From the NCBI GenBank assembly GCA_963696105.1, contig CAVOIP010000005.1:1-64000 (forward strand): a stretch of 64,000 nucleotides of DNA, written 5' to 3'. The notes below the pieces were generated by a model, which had not been told where the DNA came from, ran no database searches, and was given only the letters and a program-made list of their open reading frames with translations. The DNA is from CAVRTM01 sp963696105 (GTDB lineage: Bacteria > Actinomycetota > Actinomycetes > Actinomycetales > Dermatophilaceae). The first letter of the stretch is position 1; every line of letters starts with the position of its first letter. Shown one piece after another: positions 44,488 to 54,226 of this stretch. A program made the position numbers and the translations under genes.

Positions 44488-47400
44488 ATGACAGCCGACG
44501 TCCTCGACCGGTTCTCCGCCGCCACCCGTGAGTGGTTCCGCGGCTCGTTCGCCGCGCCCACCACCGCCCAGGCGGGCGCCTGGGACGCGATCAGCTCCGG
44601 CGACCACACCCTGGTGGTGGCCCCGACCGGCTCGGGCAAGACGCTCTCGGCCTTCCTGTGGGCCCTGGACCGGCTGGCCTCCACTCCCCCGCCGGCGGAG
44701 GCGCTGCACCGGTGCCGCGTCCTCTACATCTCGCCGATGAAGGCTCTGGCCGTCGACGTCGAGCGCAACCTGCGCTCCCCGCTGGTCGGCATCGGCCACG
44801 CAGCGGCCCGCCTGGGTCTCGAGGCACCGGACGTCAGCGTCGCGGTCCGCTCGGGCGACACCTCGCCGGCCGACCGACGGCTCTTCACCCGCCGCCCCAG
44901 CGACGTGCTGATCACGACGCCGGAGTCCCTGTTCCTCCTGCTCACCTCCAAGGCCCGCGAGTCGCTGGCTGGGGTCGAGACGGTGATCCTCGACGAGGTG
45001 CACGCCGTCGCCGGCACCAAGCGCGGCGCCCACCTCGCGCTCAGCCTCGAGCGCCTCGACGCCCTGCTGGAGCGGCCGGCGCAGCGGGTCGGGCTCTCGG
45101 CCACGGTCCGGCCGGTGGAGGAGGTGGCGCGGTTTCTCGCCGGCGGGCGGCCGGTCACGGTGGTGCAGCCGCCGTCGACCAAGGCGTGGGACCTCGAGGT
45201 CGTCGTGCCGATCGCCGACATGTCGGCGCTGGGTGAGGTCACCGGTGACCTCACCGGGCCGGCCGCCGGCGCGGAGCGGCGCGCCTCGATCTGGCCGCAC
45301 GTCGAGGAGCGGATCGTCGACCTGATCGCCGGGCACCGCTCGACGCTGGTGTTCTCCAACTCCCGTCGCCTGGCCGAGCGGCTCACCGCGCGGCTCAACG
45401 AGATCTGGGAGGAGCGGCTGGCGGTGGCGGCCGCCGGCCGGGGGGACACGACGGCGGACGAGCCGGATGCCGTTCGACCGGCCGCGACGACCCCGGCACG
45501 CACGCCGGCCGAGCTCATGGCCCAGGCCGGCACCAGCCACGGCGCGGCGCCCGTGCTCGCCCGCGCCCACCACGGGTCGGTGAGCAAGGAGCAGCGGGGC
45601 CTGATCGAGGACGAGCTCAAGGCCGGGCGGCTGCCGGCCGTCGTGGCAACCAGCTCACTCGAGCTCGGCATCGACATGGGCGCGATCGACCTGGTCATCC
45701 AGGTGGAGTCCCCGCCCAGCGTGGCCAGCGGCCTGCAGCGGGTCGGCCGGGCCGGCCACCAGGTCGGCGCCGTCTCCCGGGGCGTGGTCTTCCCCAAGTT
45801 CCGTGGTGACCTCGTCCAGACCGCGGTCGTGGTCGACCGGATGCGCGCCGGGGCGATCGAGTCCCTGCACGTGCCGGCCAACCCGGTCGACGTGCTCGCC
45901 CAGCAGGTCGTGGCCATGTGTGCCCTCGACGACTGGGACGTCGACGAGCTGGAGTCCCTGGTGCGCCGGGCGACACCGTTCGCCACGCTCCCGCGCTCGA
46001 TCCTCGAGTCGGTGCTCGACATGCTCTCCGGCCGCTACCCGAGCGATGAGTTCGCCGAGCTGCGGCCGCGGATCGTCTGGGACCGGCTGGGCAACACCCT
46101 CACCGGCCGGCCCGGTGCGCAGCGCCTGGCCGTGACCAGCGGCGGGACGATCCCCGACCGGGGGCTCTACGCCGTGTTCCTCGCCACCGGTGAGGGGTCG
46201 GGCCGGCGGGTCGGCGAGCTCGACGAGGAGATGGTCTACGAGTCCCGTGTCGGTGACGTGTTCACCCTCGGCTCGTCGTCGTGGCGGATCGAGGACATCA
46301 CCCACGACCGGGTCCTGGTCACGCCGGCACCGGGACAACCCGGCAAGCTGCCGTTCTGGCACGGTGACGCGCTGGGGCGGCCGGCCGAGCTGGGTCGTGC
46401 CGTGGGCGAGTTCGTCCGCGAGCTGGTGTCCCTCAAGCCCTCGGCGGCCCGCGAGCGCGTCCGCGCCACCGGTCTGGACGAGTGGGCCGCCGACAACCTG
46501 ATCACCTACCTGCAGGAGCAGCGCGAGGCCACCCGCCATGTGCCCGACGACCGCACGATCGTCGTCGAGCGGTTCCGCGACGAGCTCGGCGACTGGCGGG
46601 TCGCGGTGCACTCGCCGTACGGCGCGCAGGTGCACGCGCCGTGGGCGTTGTGCGTGTCGGCACGCATGCGCGAGCGGTTCGGGGTCGACGTGCAGGCGAT
46701 GCACGGCGACGACGGGATCGTCTTCCGCCTGCCGGACCTCGAGTTCGACGAGGCGGGGGCCGGAGCCGAGGCCGAGCTGATGTCCCTCATCGCCCTCGAC
46801 CCCGAGGACGTGCACGACCTGGTCACCCGCGAGATCGGGGGGTCGGCCCTCTTTGCGTCACGGTTCCGGGAGTGCGCGGCCCGGGCGCTGCTGCTGCCCC
46901 GACGGCGCCCCGACCGGCGTCAGGCGCTCTGGCAGCAGCGGCAGCGCTCGGCCCAGCTGCTGGAGGTCGCCAGCAAGTACGCCTCGTTCCCGATCATCCT
47001 CGAGACCGTGCGCGAGTGCGTCCAGGACGTCTTCGACGTGCCGGGGCTGTCCGAGCTGATGCAGCGGATCGGGTCCCGGGCGGTGCGGTTGGTCGAGGTC
47101 GAGACCCCGACGCCCTCACCCTTCGCCCGGAGCCTGATGTTCGGCTACGTCGCCCAGTTCCTCTACGAGGGCGACTCCCCGCTGGCCGAGCGGCGCGCGG
47201 CCGCCCTCTCCCTGGACCCCACGCTGCTGGCCGAGCTCCTCGGCCGGGGCGAGGGGGCCGCGCTGCGCGACCTGCTCGACCCCGAGGCCCTCAGCACGAC
47301 CGAGTCCGAGCTGCAGCGCACCGCGCCGAGCCGCCGCTGCCGTTCCGCCGAGGACGTCGCCGACCTCGTCCGGGTGCTCGGCGCGCTGCCGCACCAGGCC

Positions 47401-49248
47401 ATCGTGGACCGCTGCCTCGAGGGCACCGACCCCAAGGAGGTCTCCGCCTGGCTGGTCGACCTCGAGAGCGACCGGCGGCTGATCCGGGTCCGGATCGCAG
47501 GGCAGGAGCGATGGGCCGCGGTCGAGGACGCCAGCCGGCTTCGTGACGCGCTCGGCACGGCCCTGCCGGTGGGGGTGCCCGACGTCTTCCTCGAGCCGGT
47601 CCCCGACCCGCTCGGCGACCTGGTCGCGCGCTACGCCCGTACGCACGGACCGTTCACCGCCCACGACGTCGCGGCCTGGTTCGGGCTCGGCCCGGCGGTC
47701 GTCACCGACGCCCTGCGCCGGCTCGTCGGCGCCGGGCGGGTGGTCGAGGGCGAGCTGAGGCCGATCGAGTCCGGCGGCGGCGTCCACGGCAGTGACTTCT
47801 GCGACGCCGAGGTGCTGCGAACGCTGCGGCGCCGCTCGCTGGCGGCGCTGCGGGCCGAGGTCGAGCCGGTGCCGGCCGTCGACCTCGCCCGCTTCCTGCC
47901 GGCCTGGCAGGGCGTCGGCGCCGGCCTGCGCGGCACCGAGGGGGTGGTGCGTGCGGTGGAGCAGCTCGCCGGGGCTGTCGTCCCGGCCAGCGCCCTGGAG
48001 ACGCTGGTGCTGCCCGCGCGCGTGGGTGGCTACACCCCGGCCCTGCTGGACGAGCTGACCGCCAGCGGCGAGGTGGTGTGGCGCGGGCATGCCGCCCTGC
48101 CCGGCGACGACGGCTGGGTCTCGCTGCACCTCGCGGAGACCGCGCACCTGACCCTGCTGGAGCCCTCGGCCGAGCTCGAGCTGACCGAGGCCCACCGCGA
48201 CGTGCTCGACGCCCTCGGCGGTGGCGGGGCGTTCTTCTTCCGCACGCTGTCCGACGCGGTCGGCAGCACCGACGACCAGGGCCTCACCCAGACGCTGTGG
48301 GACCTGGTCTGGGCCGGGCACCTCAGCAACGACACGCTGACACCCCTGCGGGCCCTGCTGGCCGGCGGCCGCACGGCGCACAAGCCGCGCCGGTCCGCGC
48401 CGCGTACTACGCGCTACTCCGGCCGGGCCTCGACGCTGGGCGCCCTGTCCGGGCGACGGCCGGGGGCCGGCCGGCCCTCCATGCCGTCCCGCAGCGGTCC
48501 CCCCACCGCGGCCGGGCGCTGGTCCCTCCTCCCCCCGACCGAGGCCGATGCGACCGTGCGCTCCTACGCCACTGCGGAGGTCCTGCTCGACCGCTACGGG
48601 GTGGTGACGCGCGGGTCGGTCGTGGCCGAGGGCGTCGTGGGCGGCTTCGCGGGGATCTACCGGGTGCTGGCCGCCGCCGAGGAGTCCGGGCGTGTGCGCC
48701 GCGGCTACTTCGTCGAGGGCCTCGGCGCGGCGCAGTTCGCGACCGGTGGCGCGGTCGACCGTCTCCGGGCCCAGAGCCGCCCGCTGCCCGGGTCCCGCGA
48801 CGAGGACCTGGACCTGCCGGCCTCGCCCCGTCTCCCGGGGCGGCCGGGCGCGTCGCGCGCCACAGACCGAGCCCGAGCGGTGGTGCTGGCCGCCTCCGAC
48901 CCCGCCAACGCCTACGGGGCGGCCCTGCCCTGGCCGGAGCGCGACGGCGAAGCGGCCGGCCACCGCCCCGGCCGCAAGGCGGGCGCACTGGTCGTGCTCG
49001 TCGACGGGGCGCTGACGCTGTATGTCGAGCGTGGCGGCAAGACGCTGCTGTCGTGGACAGACGAGGCGGCGCCGCTGCAGTCCGCGGCGGACGCGCTGGC
49101 GCTCGCGGTCCGCGAGGGGGCCCTCGGCAAGATCACCGTGGAGAAGGCCGACGGGGGCTCCGTCCTGGGCTCCGACCATCCTCTGGCCGCCGCCCTGGCC
49201 GAGGCGGGATTCCACGCCACCCCGCGCGGTCTGCGGCTACGCCGGTGA
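44488..49248 (+). CDS. lhr: Lhr, large superfamily 2 DNA helicase
   Basis: ATG 44488. The 1586-residue protein has Walker A APTGSGKTLSAF, DEVH box ILDEVHAVAGTKRG, motif III LSATVRPVEE and motif VI QRVGRAGHQVG, then the Lhr-type core and a very long C-terminal domain. It is an ATP-driven 3-prime to 5-prime DNA translocase/helicase active on DNA and RNA:DNA. The short loop with PSMPSRSGPPTAAGRW is an Arg/Pro-rich linker. nei follows 162 bp downstream, the pairing also known in Mycobacterium (lhr-nei), so a joint repair role is likely. Confidence 0.95.
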   Translation: MTADVLDRFSAATREWFRGSFAAPTTAQAGAWDAISSGDHTLVVAPTGSGKTLSAFLWALDRLASTPPPAEALHRCRVLYISPMKALAVDVERNLRSPLVGIGHAAARLGLEAPDVSVAVRSGDTSPADRRLFTRRPSDVLITTPESLFLLLTSKARESLAGVETVILDEVHAVAGTKRGAHLALSLERLDALLERPAQRVGLSATVRPVEEVARFLAGGRPVTVVQPPSTKAWDLEVVVPIADMSALGEVTGDLTGPAAGAERRASIWPHVEERIVDLIAGHRSTLVFSNSRRLAERLTARLNEIWEERLAVAAAGRGDTTADEPDAVRPAATTPARTPAELMAQAGTSHGAAPVLARAHHGSVSKEQRGLIEDELKAGRLPAVVATSSLELGIDMGAIDLVIQVESPPSVASGLQRVGRAGHQVGAVSRGVVFPKFRGDLVQTAVVVDRMRAGAIESLHVPANPVDVLAQQVVAMCALDDWDVDELESLVRRATPFATLPRSILESVLDMLSGRYPSDEFAELRPRIVWDRLGNTLTGRPGAQRLAVTSGGTIPDRGLYAVFLATGEGSGRRVGELDEEMVYESRVGDVFTLGSSSWRIEDITHDRVLVTPAPGQPGKLPFWHGDALGRPAELGRAVGEFVRELVSLKPSAARERVRATGLDEWAADNLITYLQEQREATRHVPDDRTIVVERFRDELGDWRVAVHSPYGAQVHAPWALCVSARMRERFGVDVQAMHGDDGIVFRLPDLEFDEAGAGAEAELMSLIALDPEDVHDLVTREIGGSALFASRFRECAARALLLPRRRPDRRQALWQQRQRSAQLLEVASKYASFPIILETVRECVQDVFDVPGLSELMQRIGSRAVRLVEVETPTPSPFARSLMFGYVAQFLYEGDSPLAERRAAALSLDPTLLAELLGRGEGAALRDLLDPEALSTTESELQRTAPSRRCRSAEDVADLVRVLGALPHQAIVDRCLEGTDPKEVSAWLVDLESDRRLIRVRIAGQERWAAVEDASRLRDALGTALPVGVPDVFLEPVPDPLGDLVARYARTHGPFTAHDVAAWFGLGPAVVTDALRRLVGAGRVVEGELRPIESGGGVHGSDFCDAEVLRTLRRRSLAALRAEVEPVPAVDLARFLPAWQGVGAGLRGTEGVVRAVEQLAGAVVPASALETLVLPARVGGYTPALLDELTASGEVVWRGHAALPGDDGWVSLHLAETAHLTLLEPSAELELTEAHRDVLDALGGGGAFFFRTLSDAVGSTDDQGLTQTLWDLVWAGHLSNDTLTPLRALLAGGRTAHKPRRSAPRTTRYSGRASTLGALSGRRPGAGRPSMPSRSGPPTAAGRWSLLPPTEADATVRSYATAEVLLDRYGVVTRGSVVAEGVVGGFAGIYRVLAAAEESGRVRRGYFVEGLGAAQFATGGAVDRLRAQSRPLPGSRDEDLDLPASPRLPGRPGASRATDRARAVVLAASDPANAYGAALPWPERDGEAAGHRPGRKAGALVVLVDGALTLYVERGGKTLLSWTDEAAPLQSAADALALAVREGALGKITVEKADGGSVLGSDHPLAAALAEAGFHATPRGLRLRR

Positions 49249-49259
49249 CCGGCGAGACC

Positions 49260-49400
49260 GACAGGACCTGCCGGGCCGCCCCAGGGAGTCGTGCCGAGCG
49301 GGCGAGCCGGGCCGGGTGCCCCGGCCAGGCTGGCGAGACGACCTGGCCCGGCCAGGCCAGCCGAGCCAGCCTGGCCAGCTCGGCCAGCCTGACCAGTCGG
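49260..49400. repeat. CCAG/GGCC-rich imperfect repeats in the lhr-nei gap
   Basis: The gap between lhr and nei carries many short copies of ccagcc, ggccag and gccagc in a row (densest 49353-49399). Low complexity; no gene or clear hairpin seen. Confidence 0.5.
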
Positions 49401-49410
49401 GAGGTGGAGC

Positions 49411-50325
49411 GTGCCTGAGGGCGACACCGTCTGGCGCACCGCGCACCGGCTCGACCAGGCCCTGGCCGGCCGCGTCCTGACCGTCACCGACCTCCGCTGG
49501 CCGTCGCTGGCCACCGTCGACCTGCGCGGAGCCACGACGACCGAGGTGGTCGCCCGCGGCAAGCACGTGCTGCAGCGGCTGGACTCCGGTGTCACCCTGC
49601 ACAGCCACCTGCGCATGGACGGCCAGTGGCGGGTGGCGGCCACCGACCAGGTCACGGTCGGCGAGCTGCGCCAGGACCGCATCAGGGCTGTCCTCGGCAC
49701 CGCCGAGTGGACCTGCATCGGCACCCGCCTCGGCATGCTGGATCTCGTGGCCACGGCGGACGAAGGCACGCTCGTCGGGCATCTCGGCCCGGATCTGCTC
49801 GGTCCCGACTGGGATCTGCCCACCGCCCTGGCCAACCTTCGGCGCGACCCTCAGCGAGCCATCGGCGAGGCACTGCTCGACCAGCGGCTGCTGGCCGGCA
49901 TCGGGACGCTGTACGACTCCGAGTCGCTGTTCCTCCAGCGCCTCCACCCCTGGACCCCGGTCGGCGAGCTCGACGACTCTGTCCTCGAGCACCTCGTCGA
50001 GCGCGCTCACCGGCTGCTGCACGTCAACGCCGGCCGTGCGGTGCAGAGCACCACCGGCAGCCTCCGCCCTGGCGAGACGGCCTACGTCCATGCGCGGTCA
50101 GGGCGCCCGTGCCGGCGTTGCGGCTCCGGCATCCGGGTCGCGATGATCGGCCAGGCACCCCAGGACCGCACGATGTTCTACTGCCCGGCCTGTCAGGGCG
50201 GCCTCGCGCCGACCGACGACGGTCGGCCCCAGCGACCGATGGGCTCCACCGGCGGCGGCAAGCAGGCGAGCCGGGTGCCCAGGGGTCCCGGCGGCCGCTC
50301 GGGTGGGTATCGCCCTTCGAGGTAG
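49411..50325 (+). CDS. nei: Endonuclease VIII-type DNA glycosylase
   Basis: GTG 49411 gives MPEGDTVWR, the catalytic N-terminal Pro-Glu of the Fpg/Nei family. The 304-residue protein has the helix-two-turn-helix region with Asn (AGIGTLYDSESLF) and a C-terminal zinc finger (CRRCGSG ... CPAC). Removes oxidised bases and nicks at abasic sites. The tail of about 45 residues after the zinc finger is Gly/Arg/Pro-rich and extra. Confidence 0.92.
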   Translation: MPEGDTVWRTAHRLDQALAGRVLTVTDLRWPSLATVDLRGATTTEVVARGKHVLQRLDSGVTLHSHLRMDGQWRVAATDQVTVGELRQDRIRAVLGTAEWTCIGTRLGMLDLVATADEGTLVGHLGPDLLGPDWDLPTALANLRRDPQRAIGEALLDQRLLAGIGTLYDSESLFLQRLHPWTPVGELDDSVLEHLVERAHRLLHVNAGRAVQSTTGSLRPGETAYVHARSGRPCRRCGSGIRVAMIGQAPQDRTMFYCPACQGGLAPTDDGRPQRPMGSTGGGKQASRVPRGPGGRSGGYRPSR

Positions 50326-50640
50326 CTCCCGATGCGCCGGCCGCACCGGGGCGGCCCAGAGACCGAGCGCGCTGACCAGCCCGGCGCCGACGATCAGCGG
50401 CTGGACGACGGCGGTGTCCTAGATCGTCTCGGCGTTCCGGGCGGCGGACACGGACGCCGGGTGTCGTGCCACGCCCGCGCCCGGATGTCTGGGCGGCGGA
50501 CGCGAACACCCGTGTGGTGCCGCCCCGACGCCTGGTTGGGTCAGGCGGCAGAGACCACCGCCTGGTCGCGCCAAGCCCGCAGCGATGGGTGTCGATGTCG
50601 GCGGGCCGCCATCGAGGTGCCGCGGCCGCGCGCGAACGGC
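50326..50640. other. 315-bp gap without a gene
   Basis: No convincing gene. The minus strand has a hydrophobic stretch (VVQPLIVGAGLVSALGLWAA, about 50358-50417) interrupted by a stop; it may be the remains of a membrane-protein gene. Low confidence. Confidence 0.3.
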
Positions 50641-50946
50641 TCAGGCTGCGGAGGCGGAGACCAGCGTGGTGCCGCGGTGGCCGACCGGCAGGGACACGGG
50701 CTGCGTGAGCGCCTCGGTCTCGGCGACGCGGTCGGAGACGTGGCTGAGCATCTCGGACAGAGGAAGGTTCAGGGCGCCGCAGATCGAGGCCAGCAGCTCG
50801 GACGAGGCTTCCTTCTCTCCGCGTTCGACCTCGCTCAGGTAACCCAGCGACACGGACGCGGACGCGGACACCTCGCGCAGAGTGCGCCCCTGCGACTGGC
50901 GCTGCTCACGGAGCACGTCACCAAGTTCACGACGAAGCAGGATCAT
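50641..50946 (-). CDS. XRE-family regulator, ClgR-like
   Basis: ATG 50946 has a perfect Shine-Dalgarno (aggagg). The 101-residue protein has an N-terminal helix-turn-helix (RRELGDVLREQRQSQGRTLR, SLGYLSEVERGEKEAS). Its place after cinA and pgsA is that of ClgR, activator of Clp proteases in Streptomyces and Corynebacterium. The Ala-Ala C-terminus (VSASAA) fits a protein cleared by Clp. Assignment rests on context and HTH similarity. Confidence 0.75.
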   Translation of the reverse strand: MILLRRELGDVLREQRQSQGRTLREVSASASVSLGYLSEVERGEKEASSELLASICGALNLPLSEMLSHVSDRVAETEALTQPVSLPVGHRGTTLVSASAA

Positions 50947-51048
50947 GACGCCTCCTCTGCAGCATCTCGAGACCGGATCATTGAACCCAACGGTACCCCC
51001 CAGCACCGACGTCGCGCCCGGCGGTTGCCCTTCCCGGGCGCTCACCGG

Positions 51049-51597
51049 TCAACCCGTTGAGCGGTCAACTTCTTCCCCGACGGACAGGTCGAGCATCTCG
51101 CCGAGCAGCCGCAGGACGGCGAGGACGCTCTGGGCCCGGATGGAGGCCCTGTCCCCGCGAAGGTCGAGGGACTGCACCCGGCTGGTGCCGGGCCCGGACA
51201 CGGCGACGAACACCCGGCCGACGGGTTTGCCCTCCGCGGGGTCAGGCCCCGCGACTCCGGTGGTGGCCAGCCCGTAGTCGGCGTCCAGGACCGCGCGCGT
51301 CCCTGCCGCCATCTGCTCGGCCACCGACGCATCGACCGCGCCGGCACGCGCCAGCAGCTCCGGGTCGACCCCGAGCACCGACGCCTTGACCTCGGCGCTG
51401 TACGACACGACGCCACCGCGGACGACGACCGAGGCGCCCGGCACCCCCGTCAGGGCGGCGCTGACCAGCCCACCGGTCAGCGACTCGGCGGTGGCCACGG
51501 TCGCAGCACGGGCGGTGAGCTCGGCCACCAGCGTCGCCGCCGCCGTCTCGACCTCACTCTGGACACGAACCCAGGCGTCGGGCCCGCTCGCGGTCAC
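51049..51597 (-). CDS. cinA: CinA C-terminal-type nicotinamide-nucleotide amidase
   Basis: GTG 51597 overlaps the pgsA stop (GTGA). The 182-residue protein is the CinA/PncC amidase domain alone: ATAESLTGGLVSAAL, SYSAEVKASVLGV, LATTGVAGPDPAEGKPVG. It deamidates nicotinamide mononucleotide and is often competence- or damage-linked. The N-terminal CinA domain of longer relatives is missing, as usual in actinobacteria. Confidence 0.92.
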   Translation of the reverse strand: MTASGPDAWVRVQSEVETAAATLVAELTARAATVATAESLTGGLVSAALTGVPGASVVVRGGVVSYSAEVKASVLGVDPELLARAGAVDASVAEQMAAGTRAVLDADYGLATTGVAGPDPAEGKPVGRVFVAVSGPGTSRVQSLDLRGDRASIRAQSVLAVLRLLGEMLDLSVGEEVDRSTG

Positions 51598-52652
51598 GTG
51601 GCCGGCTCCTGACCACGACGATCCGCCGCGTTCACCGCGTCCATCCGGTCCATCCCGTCCGCCGCACTCATCGGATCCGGCGCGCTCACCGGATCCGCCG
51701 CGCTCCCCGGATCCGCATCTGCCGCGGGCGTCACGCGTGGAGGCGGGGCGGCGCTCGGGTCGAGCGGGAGCGCGTTCCACGCCATGGCCCCCGCCGACGT
51801 CCCCGCCACCGCGCCGTCCCCGGCCGGGAACCCGGCCGCGCCGGCGCCTGTTGACGCGGTCGCGTCCTCCTCGGCCAGTCCCGGCGCTGCCGGCCCCTTC
51901 GCGACCAGTCCCGCCCCGGCTGACCCCGCCGCGGCCAGTCCCGGCTCGGCCGACCCCGCCGCGGCCGATCCCGCCGCGGCGAGACGCGCGGCACGGCGGG
52001 CCTGCTTGGCCCGGGCGCGGGGACTGGTCCGGCGCAGCGTCCGGGCGCGGACCACGTAGTCGACGCCGGTGACCACGGTGACGACGACCGCGGCGGCCAT
52101 CACGACCGCGGCGGCCACGTGCCACGCGCCGGCCAGCGGCAGCACGTAGAGGCCGATCGCCACCGCCTGCAGCACCGTCTTGACCTTGCCGCCGCGGCTG
52201 GCCGGCATGACCCCGTGACGGATCACCACGAAGCGCATCGCCGTGATGCCGACCTCGCGGACCAGCACCACCAGGGTCACCCACCACGGCAGCTCACCGA
52301 GGACGGAGAGCCCGACGAGCGCCGTACCCATCAGCGCCTTGTCCGCGATCGGGTCGCTGACCTTGCCGAAGTCGGTGACGATGCCCCGGGCGCGGGCGAT
52401 GTCACCGTCGATCCGGTCGGTGAGGCTGGCGAACGCGAAGACGCTCGCCGCCAGGATGCGGTAGCGCGTCTCGTGCCCGCCGTCGAAGAGCAGCAGCCAG
52501 CCGAACACGGGCACCAGCGCGATCCGCAGGACGGTCAGGGCGTTGGCGATGTTCCAGGCGCTGACCTGCGCCGGCTGGGCGGGAACGCGTGGCTCCGCCA
52601 GCTCCTCACCCGGCCCTGGCCGGTCGCGCGCCGGGCCACCGCCGGTCGTCAC
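51594..52652 (-). CDS. pgsA: CDP-diacylglycerol-glycerol-3-phosphate 3-phosphatidyltransferase, long tail
   Basis: The 352-residue protein has a normal PgsA core (residues 30-215) with about five membrane helices and the CDP-alcohol transferase signature starting DRIDGDIARARG and ending FGKVSDPIADK. It makes phosphatidylglycerol-phosphate. After the core comes a tail of roughly 140 residues of Ala/Gly/Ser/Pro-rich low complexity with internal copies of AAAGSA and DPxSA. It overlaps rimO and cinA by 4 bp each. The tail is unusual; it is in frame with the overlap to cinA, so probably genuine. Confidence 0.9.
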   Translation of the reverse strand: MTTGGGPARDRPGPGEELAEPRVPAQPAQVSAWNIANALTVLRIALVPVFGWLLLFDGGHETRYRILAASVFAFASLTDRIDGDIARARGIVTDFGKVSDPIADKALMGTALVGLSVLGELPWWVTLVVLVREVGITAMRFVVIRHGVMPASRGGKVKTVLQAVAIGLYVLPLAGAWHVAAAVVMAAAVVVTVVTGVDYVVRARTLRRTSPRARAKQARRAARLAAAGSAAAGSAEPGLAAAGSAGAGLVAKGPAAPGLAEEDATASTGAGAAGFPAGDGAVAGTSAGAMAWNALPLDPSAAPPPRVTPAADADPGSAADPVSAPDPMSAADGMDRMDAVNAADRRGQEPAT

Positions 52653-54190
52653 GCAGGCTCCGCAACCAGGTCGATGCCCTCCGTGCCCACCACCGTGGCG
52701 GTCACGAGATCACCGACACGCGGCGCACCCACGCCGCCGGGGAGCCGCAGGAGGGTCGTGCCGTCGACGTCGGGACCCTGGTGCGCCGCCCGGCCGGACA
52801 CCTCGAGCACACCGTTCGCGTCCTCGACCTCCTCCACCAGCACCTGCACGCTCTCGCCGATGCGCTCCTCGGCCCGCTGCAGGTTCAGCTCCTCCACCAG
52901 GGAGCCGATGTGCGCCAGGCGCTCGGCCACGACGCCGTCGGGCAGCTTCGCGTCGTACGTCTCGGCCTCGGTGCCGTCCTCGTCGGAGTAGCCGAACACG
53001 CCCACCACGTCCAGGCGCGCGGCGACCAGGAACGCCTCGAGCTCGGCGACGTCCTGCTCGGTCTCACCGGGAAAGCCGACGATGACGTTGGACCGGATGC
53101 CGGCCTGCGGCGCCCGCTGGCGGACGCGGCCGACCAGGTCGAGGAACGCCTCGCGGGAGCCGAACCGGCGCATCCGGCGCAGCAGGGGCTCGCTGGCGTG
53201 CTGGAACGAGATGTCGAAGTAGGGGACGACCCCCGGCGTCGATGCCATCACGTCGAGCAGGTCGGGCCGGATCTCGGCCGGCTGCAGGTAGGACACCCGC
53301 ACCCGCTCGATGCCCGGGACCGCCACCAGCTCGGGCAGCATCGTGTCCAGCAGCCGCAGGTCGCCCAGGTCCTTGCCGTACGACGTGGAGTTCTCGCTGA
53401 CGAGGAAGATCTCCTTGACGTCGTGCTCCCCCAGCCAGCGGGCCTCGGCCAGCACGTCGGAGGGGCGGCGGGAGACGAACGCGCCGCGGAACATCGGGAT
53501 GGCGCAGAAGGCACAGCGCCGGTCGCAGCCGCTGGCGATCTTCAGCGGCGCCCACGGCCGGCCGTCGAGCCGGGCACGGATGACCCGCGGCCCGCTGGCG
53601 GGCACCGGGCCCTCGATCGTCACCGACTCCGGCGCCCGGCTCTCCAGCACCCCGCTCGCGCCGACGGCACCAGGGGTGTCGGAGGCGACCGCTGCGCCGT
53701 GGCCGGGCAGCGCCACCGAGCCGGAGCCCTGCTGGCGGGCGGCGGGTGACAGCGGCAGCAGTCGCCGCCGGTCGGAGGGCACGTGCGAGGCGGGCCGGTG
53801 CCCGTCCAGGATCGAGGTCAGGTGGCTGGACATGTCGACGTAGGAGTCGAACCCGAGCACCGCGTCGGCCTCGGGCAGCTGGGAGGCGAGCTGCTCGCCG
53901 TACCTCTCGGCCAAACAGCCGACGGCCACGACGGCCCGGGTGCGGCCACCGTCCTTGAGGTCGGACGCCTCCAGCAGCGCGTCGATCGAGTCCTTCTTGG
54001 CCTGCTCGACGAAGCCACAGGTGTTGACCACGGCGACGTCGGCCTCGGCCGCGTCGTCGACCAGCAGCCACCCCTCGGCCGCGAGACGGCCGGCCAGCTC
54101 CTCGGAGTCGACCTCGTTGCGCGCGCAGCCGAGGGTCACGAGGGCGACGCTGCGGGCAGCACTGGGAAGGGGTGTGGTCGCCGCAGTCAT
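52649..54190 (-). CDS. rimO: Ribosomal protein S12 methylthiotransferase RimO
   Basis: ATG 54190 (MTAATTPLPSAARSVALVTL). The 513-residue enzyme has the MiaB-like N-terminal cluster cysteines (LGCARNEVDSEE, NTCGFVEQAK, GCLAERYG), radical-SAM CDRRCAFC and a C-terminal TRAM domain. It methylthiolates Asp of ribosomal protein S12. Between the N-terminal and radical-SAM domains it has an extra segment of about 60 Ala/Gly/Ser/Pro-rich residues. Confidence 0.94.
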   Translation of the reverse strand: MTAATTPLPSAARSVALVTLGCARNEVDSEELAGRLAAEGWLLVDDAAEADVAVVNTCGFVEQAKKDSIDALLEASDLKDGGRTRAVVAVGCLAERYGEQLASQLPEADAVLGFDSYVDMSSHLTSILDGHRPASHVPSDRRRLLPLSPAARQQGSGSVALPGHGAAVASDTPGAVGASGVLESRAPESVTIEGPVPASGPRVIRARLDGRPWAPLKIASGCDRRCAFCAIPMFRGAFVSRRPSDVLAEARWLGEHDVKEIFLVSENSTSYGKDLGDLRLLDTMLPELVAVPGIERVRVSYLQPAEIRPDLLDVMASTPGVVPYFDISFQHASEPLLRRMRRFGSREAFLDLVGRVRQRAPQAGIRSNVIVGFPGETEQDVAELEAFLVAARLDVVGVFGYSDEDGTEAETYDAKLPDGVVAERLAHIGSLVEELNLQRAEERIGESVQVLVEEVEDANGVLEVSGRAAHQGPDVDGTTLLRLPGGVGAPRVGDLVTATVVGTEGIDLVAEPA

Positions 54191-54226
54191 GGCTTCACTG
54201 TAGTTGGCGTGCGATTGAATGGCCGC

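Noticed and set aside
47116..49215. Long open frame antisense to the end of lhr
   Set aside because: Same reason: mirror of a real high-GC gene.
50332..51060. Plus-strand open frame across the gap and the ClgR-like gene
   Set aside because: Low-complexity Arg/Gly product without ribosome site; the minus-strand regulator with a perfect Shine-Dalgarno occupies the region.
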